Below the pieces are notes generated by a model. That model did no database searches, was not told the origin of the DNA, and saw nothing but the letters and a program-made list of their open reading frames with translations. Position numbers and translations under genes: made by a program. A stretch of 64,000 nucleotides of DNA from Tubiluchus corallicola (taxonomy: Eukaryota; Priapulida; Priapulimorpha; Priapulimorphida; Tubiluchidae): the NCBI GenBank assembly GCA_030141605.1, contig JAQGDQ010000180.1, forward strand, positions 262,501 to 326,500, given 5' to 3'. Positions 48,990 to 60,679 of the stretch are shown here, one piece after another. How positions within the stretch are numbered: the first letter of the stretch is position 1; every line of letters begins with the position of its first letter.

Positions 48990-49585
48990 TCATACTGCAG
49001 GGCGTCAGAATTTACGAACTATAATCCGCGAGCACAAGAAAACCGTCCACTGACATAAACCACTTATATACTGGCTTTTTGCATACAGGGCTTGCGTCGG
49101 CAGTAAAGCTGTATAAAACATGTAAATTTGAACTCCCGCGATGACCATGACCATTTTGACGATAGGCCATTTGAAACAAGTTTAGGTAACACTGAGAAAA
49201 GTTTGAAAAAATAATTAAAGCACTCCTAGTGCATACGTCACTAACTAAGTAAAATTTTAATTTACTGTATCTTGTCACTAAATTAAAAATACGTTTTTCG
49301 GTTAGTGAGTGGCGCATCCTGGAGGGTGAATCAACGAAATTTTACCACTTGACACCGACATTTTAAATTATTACTTCTAGTTACATAAGTGTTTCCAGTA
49401 GATAAGCGAAATGCCAAGTAATATAGATTTGCACGGAAAGTATTTTGGGACCTAATTTAATATTCCCTTTTCTTCCCCTGATTTACATTGTGCGTATATG
49501 ACGTCACGTAATGGCGCCGTTGGAGCACTATTGCGGGAGATTTAAAATGAAAACAAACAAAAAATCCTTTTCAACGCGAGTATAA
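48990..49585 (+). repeat. Dispersed repeat family D, copy 1
   Basis: Matches 55545-55870 in inverse (CACTCACTAA, GTGAGTGGCGCATCCTGGAG, ATGCCAAGTAATATAGATTT, then GGCGCCGTTGGAGCACTATT). The same end opens the window. Confidence 0.65.
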
Positions 49586-50044
49586 TCATAAAATTGTTAT
49601 AAAGTAATATAATTTTGGTGATTTTGCTGAGGCGTACTTCAGGTGCCTCTTTTCTTATCTTTCAAGATTTATTTTTTCCGTGCTAATATTTGTAACGATG
49701 TTGATTGTTTACAATGTTATTATTGTCAATAAAATGCTATTATTATAATACATTTATCATAAAATTCTCGTGCTACAAGAAAAATGCAGCTTTTTCTTTG
49801 AATATAGGCTGAATGGTTTTTCATGCCAAAGAGAAGCCATTGGAATCCACCTGCTTGCTAAGCTGTAGAAGCCATTACATGAACGAGTTTTACAAGCTTC
49901 AAACTTGTCAGAATCTGCTGCTGAAAGCTGTAAGAGACCAAATGTCAAACCATTTCGTCCCTATCTTGCATGAAATCTGTATCAAATAATGCATTTCAAT
50001 GACGTTCTGCTTGGCGAAACTGTGTAATGCTAGGCTTGTGATTT

Positions 50045-50115
50045 ACTTCGACCGGGAATTGAACCCGGGACCTTCTAACTCTCGGTCAGAAGTGCAACGA
50101 GTTAAGATCAGTACC
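50045..50115 (-). ncRNA. tRNA-like remnant or SINE head
   Basis: On the minus strand CCGGG-TTCAATT-CCCGG forms a perfect T-arm with box B (GGTTCAATTCC), preceded by TTCTGACCGAGAGTTAGAAG, like an anticodon arm and variable loop. The D-arm is collapsed and the acceptor pairs only partly, so this is not a working tRNA. A tRNA-derived SINE head is likely. Confidence 0.4.
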
Positions 50116-50197
50116 GGCGTAGTAACTATTGCCTAGTTCACTTCACATTTAACGTAATTTTTCTTTAATGAAAACATTCTTCACTAGTAAAGCTTAA

Positions 50198-50720
50198 AGG
50201 AAAGGTCAAGCCTTCTAGGAGATTAGGCTCATTTTAATGTTCGCGAAAAATGTTAGAAAGATTTACTAATAAAACTGCAATAAGCGCCTCGTGTAATTAG
50301 TAAAATTATTTTAAAGTCGCGATCACTTCATGCTTGGGCGCTCCCATTTTCAATACCCATTCTTCTTCCAATGACGTCATTCGTCTTGAAGAAAAGTAGC
50401 GCACTGTAAATCTTCATCAAAAGTATAATAAGTTTTTTTTTAAAAAATAGATATTTTTGTGATGTTCTTGCGTGAACATTAAGTAAACTGCAGAAGTTTG
50501 AATTAGTTTAAGCGCTTACGAAAAGTTACGAAGTCTCCTCGTTATGTTATGATTTTCAAGTGAATGGCGGCAACCTCCGCGTCTGAAAATTTCTATTCAG
50601 GGGTAGTTTATTTTAAATTAATGTTTTATAGGCAGTTGTTTGCAAATTTCTTTGCTATTTTCTAAGTTTAAGTGACAAAAATAAAATAAACCCAACATAC
50701 TGAGTGACTTGTTCTATCCT
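50198..50720 (+). mobile_element. MITE family B, copy 5 (complete)
   Basis: Starts AGGAAAGGTCAAGCC, ends TTGTTCTATCCT, with TTAA on both sides (50194-50197 and 50721-50724). 523 bp, no ORF. Best-preserved copy of the family. Confidence 0.85.
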
Positions 50721-50724
50721 TTAA

Positions 50725-51135
50725 AATTTGTCTGGAAATTGTGTATCATTTACCTACTGTCTTATTGCACGCAGGGCTTCCTTTAGCAGTAACACTGTAT
50801 AAAACTTGTAAATTTAAACTTCTGCGATGACCGTTAGGCGCACATTTCTCTGCGGCATTTATTTAAAACAGGTTCAGATAATATTGTGTAAAGTTTGAAA
50901 AAATAATCAGCGCATTAGTAGTACAGTCTTTGCTAACTAAGTAAAAATACTTGATAGTTCATATTGTCAAAAAGATCAATAATGCGCTTTTGGCGAACCT
51001 GTGGCTCACAGTTTCGTATAACTGTTTTACCAGTTGGCGCATTTTTTTTAAATTACAGTATCAAGAATTTTTCCAGCATGGAAAGTTTTTTAGGGTGTAC
51101 TTTAAAATGTACTTTTCTTTCCTTTTAACCCTATA
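50725..51135 (+). repeat. Dispersed repeat family D, copy 3
   Basis: Inverse of about 55880-56330: shares GCAGTAACACTGTATAAAAC, TTGGCGAACCTGTGGCTCAC and TTTAGGGTGTACTTTAAAAT. Confidence 0.7.
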
Positions 51136-51184
51136 AGCAAGCATTTGCTTTGTTTACCAAACTGTAGATTTCTTTCGCCAGTTC

Positions 51185-51572
51185 ATTAAGCTTTTTCACA
51201 GTTTCGTTATGCGCACGTGCAGTTATTGTAAGTAAAAGGTTTATTGTACCACAGTAGCGCATCTTAACTACAACCGGCACATGATATGTGGGTAAAGCAA
51301 AGTCGTCTGCGGCGTTAGTTTAGTAACTTCAGTTGTTTTACGTGGACTTTACTTAATTGAACATTAGTCTGTGTGTGGAGTAATTTCTTGCAGGATCTTG
51401 TTTGAGAACAAGAAAAAATGAACTAGGTAAGGTTCTAGCTAGCTGTTAAAACTGTTACTATTACAATAGCTTTGGCTGCGAGGCGTTGTCAAGTGTACAC
51501 AAGTGCGCTGTCTAGTACACTTAACCTTTTCACGATCACCATCAATTGATGGAACTACAAAAAGGCTTATTT
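51185..51572 (-). mobile_element. MITE family A, copy 4
   Basis: Ends ATTAAGCTTTTTCACAGTTT and CTACAAAAAGGCTTATTTT, same orientation as copies 2 and 3. Confidence 0.8.
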
Positions 51573-52265
51573 TATAAAGTGGTGTTAATGCTTTTATCTG
51601 CGCACTATTGATGCTGTATAATATAGATGTCTCTGGGCTCTCCGTGATAATCTAACCCACTTCCTGACCCAGTGCTTCGGGGATTTTTGTTGAAAGCGAC
51701 CTGGAATATTGCCTTATTACATGATAAGGCCTTATTTATTATCAATGCTATGCAGTGCTGCATCAGATCAATAATAGTTTATCGCAAAAGTGCTTTCGGC
51801 TAAATATGCGAATGAAGTCGTATTGTATTGCAGAGCAGCGATTGAATAACCTATATACGTAGCTAGTCGCAAAATATTCTTCGACTTTGACACGACTTTG
51901 GTCTCAAACTTGAGCAGATTATAAACTTCTCGTTACGGTCACAGAGCTATTTTCATAAAATGTTTGGAAAATTAACGAAAAAAGATATTTAAAAGCTCGG
52001 GTACCGCCACCTTGTTCTGTTTTAATAAAAATCTTAATTAAATCACGTGAAGCTAGGAAAGACGCAACTTTGAAATTCGAGACCACCTTCACTGCCATTT
52101 ACTTGGGCCTTAGGGTCTTCCAAAATTTGATAAGAAAGATGCTCCGTTGGGCTAGCAGCCGTTAGCTGAGCTTAATAGTACTGAAAGCCTGGAGATTTCT
52201 AGACAAAATTTTGGCTCCTTTCATACTGCTATGTGTTAATAGAATAGATAAGTGTTCCATTTCTT
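51573..52265. other. Intergenic sequence without recognised feature
   Basis: No feature recognised. Confidence 0.4.
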
Positions 52266-52269
52266 CTGG

Positions 52270-52777
52270 TAACATTTGTTTCTATTTGCTTATCTCATGA
52301 TTCTCATATTTTTGTTTAAATATTCTTCTTGTTTAGCTTACTTGCTGGAAGGTGTAGCTGTCGGTAAAATCTCTATGAGAACTGGCGTTCTTACTGCTAT
52401 GTTAGTGCTGCAGGCAAAAAATCAGCAGCAGCAGCACCAGCACCAGCAGCAGCAGCAGCAACAGCAACAACAACAACAGCAGCAGCACCAGTAGCAGCAA
52501 CAGAAACAGCAGCAGCAGCAGAAGAAGAAGAAGAAGAAGCAGAAGAAGCAGCAGCAGTAGCAACACAGCAGCAGCAGTAGTAGCAGCAGCAGCAGCAAAA
52601 GAAGAAGAAGAAGAAGAGGAAGCAGTAGCAGCAGAGCAGCAGTAACAGCACAGCAGCAGTAGCACCACCACCACCAGCAGCAGCGACAGAAATAGCAGCA
52701 GTAGGCGTAGCAGCAGCAGCAGCAACAGCAGTAGTAGTAGTAGTAGCAGCAGCAGCAGAAGAAGAAGCATCAGCAGT

Positions 52778-52808
<31 letters not shown>

Positions 52809-53075
52809 CCAGTAGCAGCAACAGAAACAGCCGCAGTAGCAGTAGTAGTAGTAGCAGCAGCAGCAGAAGAAGCAGAAAGAGAAGCAGAAGTAACAGTAAC
52901 AGCAACAGCAGAAGCAGTAACGCTGCAACTGCACTAACATAGCAGTAAGAACGCCAGTTCTCATGGAGATTTTACCGACAGCTACACCTTCCAGCACGTA
53001 AGCTAACGAAGAATAATATTTAAACAAACAGATGAGAATCATGAGGTAAGCAAACAGAAACATACGAAAGCAGTA
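52270..53075. repeat. (CAG)n tract between ~140-bp inverted arms
   Basis: The left arm (52270-52415) and the right arm (about 52928-53072) are inverse copies: both carry GGAAGGTGTAGCTGTCGGTA, GAACTGGCGTTCTTACTGCT and TTATCTCATGATTCTCAT or near variants. Between them lie ~500 bp of CAG/AAG/CAA repeats (52424-52920). Both strands therefore encode the same ~45-residue peptide (for example LEGVAVGKISMRTGVLTAML), a consequence of the palindrome. Confidence 0.9.
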
Positions 53076-53079
53076 CTCA

Positions 53080-54185
53080 TAGAAACACACTATTGGTATA
53101 ATGTATTTTCCTGTTTCTTTTTCTGTGTCTTTTCCCAACATTGTTAAGTAAAATATTTTAAACTAAAAAAATTAAAAAATGTATCAAAGCGATTTTTGTG
53201 TCTTTTTCCTTTCATCTAAAGACAGTACACTGCCGCGGAGTGCTAAAACTGAACCGGAACTACTTCATTTGTTGTCGCTAAGAATTGCACTTCTGTTTTG
53301 CTGAAAATTTCTATTTAACAAAGTGTATATCAACAGCTACACGGCAGCCGCAAGCAAAAGGCTGTAGCAATCAAAACTGTTACTCAATAGCCAACTGACG
53401 ATGTCTTGCTCGGTCAACATTCAAGAAAGTCAACAAGGAAACACGTCCGACAGCCCACGAGAAGCCAGTGAGGACTATCACTGCGTTATCAATATTGGCA
53501 TAACTAATGTGTGTGTTATTATTGACTGTTTGTTGATAATGGCGTTTCACAAAGGGCTTGATATCTGGCAAAGCCCTAAGATCGGGAGACTAATAGCTAT
53601 CAGCTCTTCCGTTAATAGACAAACAAGGCTGTTAATAATCACCAGGTTTTTCGCCTGATTATCAGCCTACGTGCTTTTGTTGTTGACGATCCGGTTAGAA
53701 ACCTGTCAAAGGCTTCAGAAGTCCGAGTCGTGCCATAAACACTTAATAGAGCATTAACTGTTGATAACACCGCCTGCTGTTGACCACGTGCAAAGACTTT
53801 AGCCAATAATCAAAACTTGACAGTGGATATGAACTGAGATTTCAATGATTTCAGATAAGTTCTGATTTTAGAAAACCAAAAAAAAACTGCCTTTCGCCTT
53901 AAAACATAAGAAAATCCTTCACTTACATAAAGCTGAAAAATTCGTTTTGAAATTTTGTATTACCTTGTATTATATATAATTACAAATTAGAAACATTATT
54001 ACATATTATTACACTTAAGAAGAGAATACCTATTACAGGAAATTTAGGGAGATCAAGTAACAGGTATTCCCTTTTTAAGTGTACAGTATATAATTTAATT
54101 AGTTTTTAACTGCTGCTGAATAGTTTTTTATTCTTCGGTGACATAAGCTTTTGGAGCTTGTAGTTGTCTGATTTTAAAATTGAGG
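53080..54185. other. Intergenic sequence without recognised feature
   Basis: An 85-codon frame at 53401-53658 and a local inverted pair (CACTTAAGAAGAGAATACC and TATTCCCTTTTTAAGTGTAC, 54010-54082) are the only points of note. Confidence 0.4.
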
Positions 54186-54195
54186 TAAGATAAAT

Positions 54196-54408
54196 GTTTA
54201 TCTTGTTTTGTCTTGTCTTGTTTTGCCTTGCCTCGTCTTGTCTTGTTTTGCCTTGTCTTGCCTTGCCTTGTCTTGCCTTGTCTCGTCTTGCCTTGCCTTG
54301 CCTTGCCTTGTCTTGCCTTGTTTTGCCTTGTCTTGCCTTGCCTTGTCTTGCCTTGCCTTGTCTCGTCTCGCCTTGTCTCGTCTTGCCTTGTCTTGTCTTG
54401 TCTTGTCG
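54196..54408. repeat. (TCTTG/CCTTG)n pentanucleotide array
   Basis: About 43 units of TCTTG, CCTTG, TTTTG and TCTCG. Directly followed by a D-family fragment starting GTTTGAAACAAGTTTAG. Confidence 0.97.
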
Positions 54409-54625
54409 TTTGAAACAAGTTTAGATAACATCGCGTAATGTTTGAAAAAATAATCAGAGCATTCGCGGCGCACGTTAATAAATAAGCAAAAATTTAAATC
54501 ACTGCATCTTGTCAATAAGATTGAATAGTTTGAAAAAATAACTAGAGCATTCATAGCACCTCACCAGCCAACCAAAAGTATAAACTGCTGTATCGTGTGC
54601 ATAAGATTAAAAATACAATTTCCCT
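54409..54625 (+). repeat. Dispersed repeat family D, fragment
   Basis: GTTTGAAACAAGTTTAGATA and AATGTTTGAAAAAATAATCA match 49170-49260; a part (GAAAAAATAA-AGAGCATTC) is duplicated inside. Confidence 0.6.
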
Positions 54626-54736
54626 TTCTTCCCCTTTATAAATTTTCTTTTCATTATTATCTAATTTCTATCAATGAATGTTGTGTCTTACATAATATTT
54701 GCGAATCAGTATGCTATATGCCACGTTAACAACAGC

Positions 54737-55122
54737 AAGCCTTTTCACAGTTCCAGTGATTGATGACGATCGTGAAGAGGTTAAGTCTACCAGACAACGT
54801 ATTTGTGTACACTTGACAACGCCTCGCAGCCCAAGCTATTGTAATAGTAACAGTTTTAACTAGCTAGCTAGAACATTACCTAGTTAATTTTTCCTCGTTC
54901 CCAAGCAAGATCCAGCTAGTAAATCACTTTACGCACTGACTAATGCATAGTTGAGTAAAATCCACGTAAAATAACTGAAGTTACTGAACTGACGCAATAA
55001 ACGGCTTTGCTTTACACACATTTCACGTGACGCTTGTGTGTAAGACGCGTTGCTGAGGTACACTTAACCTTTGACCAACAGCAACTGCGCATGCGCACAA
55101 CGAAACCGTGAAAAGGCTCATT
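54737..55122 (+). mobile_element. MITE family A, copy 5
   Basis: Starts AAGCCTTTTCACAGTTCCAG and ends AACCGTGAAAAGGCTCATT, same orientation as copy 1. Confidence 0.8.
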
Positions 55123-55544
55123 CAATCCACAAGCTTAATCACGTACTACTTTTACATGTAAAAAATACTTGGCGTATTTTGTTTGTTGTTCTAACAATAA
55201 TGTTCATTTCGCCTCCCGGCTAGGAAATACGAAGGTCAAAAAGGACCGCTAAACGTCTTCCGGTCATCGACTATTCCATTTTCTGGAAACGATTTTGACG
55301 TAAAATAAGTAAATAACATTTCCGGAATGTAGGAAAAGTGTTTGTTCTTCGCTTTTCAATACGACGGTTCGTTACTTCATCAGGGAAACCAGTACATTAA
55401 TAAACAAACAAGGAGGTTGTCGGGGGAAATCTCAAACGCTTTAAAGGACAAGAAAAGGGATGCCCAAGTAGGCTTCACAAAAATTGCTTTAAAAATTCTA
55501 TTATTTTACAGCCATTTTTTGCATATATGGTACTCGTCTTGAAA

Positions 55545-56335
55545 GGATTTTTTGTTTGTTTTCATTTTAAATCTCCCGCAATATTGTTCCGACGGTGATA
55601 TTACGTGACGTCACTACGCACAATGTAAATCAAACGAAGAAAAGAAAATGTTATGTCCCAAAAAACTTTTAATACAAATCTATATTACTTAGCATTTCGC
55701 TTACCTGTTGAAAAGACTTATGTAACTAGAAATAATAATTTAAAATGTTCGTGGCGATTGGTAAAATGTCGCTGACTCACCCTCCAGGGTGCACCACTCA
55801 CTAATTAAAAACGTATTTTAATTGACAATTTTAAACTTATTGACAAGCTACAGTAATTTAAAATTTTACTTAGTGACGTGTGCAAGCAAATGCTTGGTTA
55901 TAGGATTAAAGGAAAAGAAACGTAAATTTTAAAGTACACCCTATAAAACTTTCCATGCTGGAAAAACTTCTTGATGTCGTAATTTAAAAAAAAATGCGCC
56001 AACTGGTAAAACAGTATTAGCAAAGGCGCACCACAGGCTCACCCCAAAACGCATTATTGATTTTTTTGACAATATAACGTATCAAGTAATTTTGCTTAGT
56101 TAGCAAAAAGTGTACTACGATTATTCTCCAAACTTCACACAATGTTATGTAAACTTGTTTCAAGTTACCTACCATCAATAATGGCTGCGCCCACGGGAGT
56201 TTAAATTTACAAGTTTTATACAGCATCGTTACTGCCGACGCAAGCCCTGCATGCAAAGAGGCAGCATGTAAGTGGTATAAAATTTCAAGACGAAATTTAC
56301 GTAAGTGGTGAGATTTTTTGTGCTTTAACAAACAC
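55545..56335 (-). repeat. Dispersed repeat family D, copy 2 (longest)
   Basis: Spans both parts seen separately at 48990-49585 and 50725-51135. Its left end carries ATCTCCCGCAATATTGTTCC. No transposase or RT motif is seen. Confidence 0.7.
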
Positions 56336-56469
56336 AGTCCGTCGCCAAGTGAAAGAATTTTCGTATTTTAGTGCACTTAAATTCTTAGTGGTTCCGCTAT
56401 CATATTTGCGAAACAAACCTTTCTAAGCTCGTTTTATTTTTACATTCACAAATCAGTGTTCGGACACTC

Positions 56470-56757
56470 TTATCTTCTAACGGTCATCCAATATTGCCGA
56501 ATTGTAACTGTGGATTTCGATTTGAGTCTGTTGAACACTTTTTGTTGCACAGTCCATTGTTTCAACTAGCTAGGGTTGTTATGTTTGATAAATTAAATGA
56601 AATGCTTCTGCCCGAAAACCTTAGTATAGCTGCCTTAGGAACTAATGATCTGTTGAAGTTGTTATTATTCGGAAAAAATGAATTTAACTATGTTGCTAAC
56701 TGTAAAATATTCCAATGTATACATGACTTTATATTACGTACTAAACGCCTCCAGTAG
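56470..56757 (+). pseudogene. LINE ORF2 C-terminal fragment
   Basis: The frame to the stop at 56755-56757 begins NCGFRFESVEHFLLHSPLFQ. The CG----ES-EHFLLHCP-F block is the canonical tail of CR1/jockey-type ORF2 proteins, with Cys to Ser at the last position. About 240 bp of likely 3' UTR follows, ending in AATAAATTATG near 56977. Confidence 0.75.
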
Positions 56758-56999
56758 TTTCTATCTGATATGAAATGCATCAATCTTAGATATTCGTACA
56801 TTAATATTTTCTAACCGTCATTTTCTACCAATGTGTAATGTATTCTTGTAGGAAAGCTTGTCAGCTTGTGTAGTTATAGTCTATTCTTACAGTAAATGTT
56901 TTTGTAAATAGTGTATAAAGTCTGTTGCGGTGAGGATCCTAAATCATGTTGTTCAAACTGTCTGATCAAATCCTATAATAAATTATGTTTAAACTAACA

Positions 57000-57840
57000 T
57001 ATAGATCGATTGCTGTGCTACTAAAAATAATTTCCGCAATATATCAACTATGAATTGCACCGTTTTCGTCGCACAAGGTTTAGTGAAAAATCGACTAATT
57101 TTGGTAGTTGAAAGCTTCAGGTATTGAATCTTCGTAAACCTGCCTCAGTGCAAAACAAATTGATAACAATTAATGTGAATATGTCAACCCTCGTCACGTG
57201 ATTGTCTCCTTTGGGTTTAGGCGAGTTTCCTGTTTATAGTATAACATGATTTTGGAGATTGCAGTTTGTTATTACTTTTTAGAAAAAAGACAAAACACAA
57301 TGGATGTGGTTGGCTAATAAAAACTCACAATGTTTTTACAGTAATATATGTGCCGTAAACAGAGCCTATCAGAGGGGAGGGGGTCCAGTCGGTACTTTGT
57401 TCTGGGGCCCAAGACCTAAGAAAGGCCCCACAGTAACCATACAACACCCACCCACACATCGAGAACAACCACTTTCGACTACCCCCAGCCCGACACACAC
57501 TAAAACATCACTATACTTATCACACCACATTTACTTCTTTTTTCATTAGTATATATTAGTAACTATTGTAGGACTGATTGTGTAGACATTTTATAGCCAA
57601 ATTCATTTTGATAGTGTTATTAGAAATTTTGCAACGAAAACCAGAAAGGCACATTTTAATTAGTACTCTAGTTAAGCATTAAACTAGTTTTTTTAAGAAA
57701 AGCATTTCCGTTTAACGAACATATTATGAACTCCCTCAAAGAAATTTTTATAAACGCTTAAAAGGCATTTCACTAAGAAAACACCCTAAAAGGTTTTTTA
57801 TTGTTGTTAGATTATGTTGCTGCATTAATTGAATATGGTT
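57000..57840. other. Intergenic sequence upstream of LINE tail
   Basis: A short CCC/ACC-rich patch lies at 57440-57500. No gene recognised. Confidence 0.4.
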
Positions 57841-58059
57841 GTTACGTTATGTTATATCTGGTCGCAGAAACAAAGCAGTTATAAGTTTACATGTAGATAT
57901 ACTGGACATCAAATCCTCAATTTTGAGAAAGACCTTTGCCCGTCTCGCGGCCCCAAAGTGGTCTTGTACAGCTTTGCAGAATTTCTCTTGCAGTAAAAAC
58001 CTAAACCTGACTTGCTACCCGACTACCTTGCTACCTGACTTGCTACACTATACTAAATC

Positions 58060-58537
58060 TTGAGCTACAAAAATAGCAACGTCATCGGTATCATATGGTC
58101 AATTTTTCTCAAATCAAGTTGTACCGATTTGGAACTCATTGCTGCATATGTTGATGGTGCACCCCTCGTAACTGCACGAAATATTAAGTTATTTAAAAGT
58201 CGCTTACACAAAGTTAACTTGCACAAATTCCTTGTAGACAATAAACACATGTAAGCAGTTAATCTCTTTGTGTTTTTACCGCACTCTTGTAAATATTGTA
58301 TTTGTATGTTTCTTGCCACAAAAAATTAAATTATTTAAAAGTTGCTTACACAAAGTTAACTTGCATAAATTCCTTGTAGACAATAAACACATGTAAGGAA
58401 TTAGTCTCTTTGTGTCTTTACCACACTCTTGTAAATATTGTATTTGTATGTTTTTTGCCAACGTGTTTCATGTTGTTTTTATTATAAACTGTATTTTACT
58501 ATTGGGTGTGAATAAAGTAAATAAATAAATAAATAAA
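58060..58537 (+). mobile_element. LINE 3' end with (AAAT)n tail and internal duplication
   Basis: A short frame ends ARNIKLFKSRLHKVNLHKFL, then NKHM and stop, plausible as a LINE C-terminus. A ~128-bp block (TTATTTAAAAGTCGCTTACA to CTCTTGTAAATATTGTATTT) is tandemly duplicated. The segment closes with (AAAT)n at 58517-58537. Confidence 0.6.
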
Positions 58538-58745
58538 CAGCAGCACCAACTTTAGTAGCAGCAGCAGTGCCGACTGGCTGTACGTGAAAATAATAAAAGC
58601 AAAATAATTAGTAGAATAAAAGCAACTTGTAACAAGAAATCTCACTGTTTGCTGTTTTATGATGGAGGTATAAAGTCGTCGAGTTAATTGTGAAGACGCA
58701 AAACTTCGGATTGAGCAGCAAAATCAGTTGTTTTCTCTGTTTCAG

Positions 58746-58879
58746 ATGGGAACAAAAGTGATAAAAATAGCATTAACTCTATTACTGATGTGTAGCGTGG
58801 CGTCTGCTGCTTCGTTTGGATCAAGAAATCAATTACACATATGCTTTGCTAACTGTGCACAATGTAAACAGGCTTTTAG
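58746..58879 (+). CDS. EH: Eclosion-hormone-like neuropeptide precursor, first coding exon (partial)
   Basis: Eclosion hormone is a secreted six-cysteine neuropeptide that triggers ecdysis behaviour in arthropods, acting on a membrane guanylyl cyclase receptor. The exon follows TTCTCTGTTTCAG directly before ATG, so an upstream non-coding exon is implied. It encodes 44 residues plus 2 nt and ends at AG|GTAAGC (phase 2). Residues 1-21 form a signal peptide (MGTKVIKIALTLLLMCSVAS, then A). The mature start has ICFANCAQCKQAF, i.e. C-x3-C-x2-C, close to the arthropod EH signature IC-x3-C-x-QCK. The remaining three cysteines should lie on the next exon. I checked 58880-64000 for the C-x3-C pattern with EH context and found none, so the intron is probably over 5 kb. 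Family identity is strong by motif; the gene is incomplete here. Confidence 0.82.
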
Positions 58880-60665
58880 GTAAGCAACAACATATCTTAC
58901 TACATTCATATCTTGGTTTGCCGGAGATGTTTGTCCGAATTTGCCGATTGTCTCCGTATTTACTGATATTAAGCTAATACAGTAGGTGCCGTGTATTAGA
59001 CTAATGGTAATGTAGAATCAATCGCTTAATTGTTTGAAAAACGTCTAGTATGGGTTGCTCCTATGCAAAAGTGTATAAAAACTGTCTGCAATCGACTCAA
59101 ATAACTCCGCATAATTGACTCTGTAGTTTTATAAAGATATACACGTGGTTACACTGATGTAATGACGTAAACAAAGCGACGGCCTGCCAACTAGCGGGCA
59201 GGTCGCGAAACAACGGACTATGTCCGTAGTACGGGGGACTTTTTAGCGGTCCAGATTTTGCCCGATTCTTTCGACATGCGTAAAAGCGAGGCCCGACAAA
59301 CGAGAACTGCCGAGGTTACAGCGCCGAAGTTATGGGTATTGAGGTTGAGGTGACCTGAGGTTCGGGGTACAGATGTTGAGGATGCTGATGTTGTGGGCGC
59401 CGAGGTAGTAGATGAGGTTACAAGTACGGAGTTGCTAGCACTAACAGCACAGAGAAACGTCAGGCATGCTTGACGCGATGTTTTAATTTTTAGTGGTGCG
59501 TTATAAAACCACCTACACTCATTAATTTTCTTAATGGTTTTCGATTTTACTAAAAATCTCGATAATTCCCATTTAGCTTACTGACTAATTTAATCTGCAG
59601 TTAAACAAAAAGATTGGTGAGGTCAACATTAACCTTCTAGTGCTTGAATAGACAAAAATTTGATAGAACTTGTTCATACTATTTTTACTTTTTATACATA
59701 TAATGTAACACTAAAGTTTCACGAAAATCGATGAAGCCCTTCCCATAATGGCGCAGTGGGAACATACGTACTTGCTGTACACCTCCGTCCTTACATTAGC
59801 AAATGTTGTCTGAATTTATTTAGTATACACACGCCCAGATATGTTACCTGTGTGTACAAAACTACTATTGTCTGAAGATTATGTTGTTGTAGAGTTATGA
59901 GTATAAGTTTCAAAACTGTTAAAAATGATAAAAATAGACACAAAAATAACGCTTACAAGTTATCGTTGAAAATTACAAAATGCTATCCTGAGCATACCTG
60001 TAGAAACAGCATACACTTACTAAAGCTCCCCTAACAACTTTTACAGTTTCGAAAGAAATTTTTACGGTACCTGCAACTTGATGTTCCCATATGGGAACAC
60101 TAGGTACTAAACGGTTCCGGGAAACAGTCGTCATGGCATTTAAACGTAATGAAAGGGTTAAACGATGGTGTAGACGTTTTAAAACTGCAACATACATTAC
60201 TCAATATTTATATTTCCACTAAAACTAGGTTTCCAAATATTTTTGCAAGTATTTTCTTACGCCGAGTTCTTGCAGTGATGTCGTGAAGCCTATAGTAGGC
60301 AAGTGGTTGGATGACAGTAATACAGGCAGAATTTTAAACTTTGTGATCACCACTGCACGTGTTAAACTTCGTGATCACCACTGCACGTGTCTTTATTGCT
60401 CCCAGTGGACGGAATGTTCATAACGCAGACCACAATCAAAAGCGAGATGTAGCCACATTCAGACCAAACGCTTTTTGTTCAACAATAACAACGCTAATCC
60501 ACAGGCAAACATTCTCATTTAAATCTCTTATCTTCCCAAATTTTAGTCAGAAAATGTCGGCAGCTATGTAGAAAAAAACTTGGAGTTTTCAGGAAATGCC
60601 AAATGGTTGTCGTTTGGAAAACACGCCAAAAAACTACGCCTGCTATTTTTGCTGGTATTAAAGAA
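58880..60665. other. Intron of the EH-like gene, first part
   Basis: No second exon with the expected C-x3-C pattern is found. A 27-bp duplication (GTGATCACCACTGCACGTGT) lies at 60341-60391. Confidence 0.5.
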
Positions 60666-60679
60666 GGATCCGACTGAAT

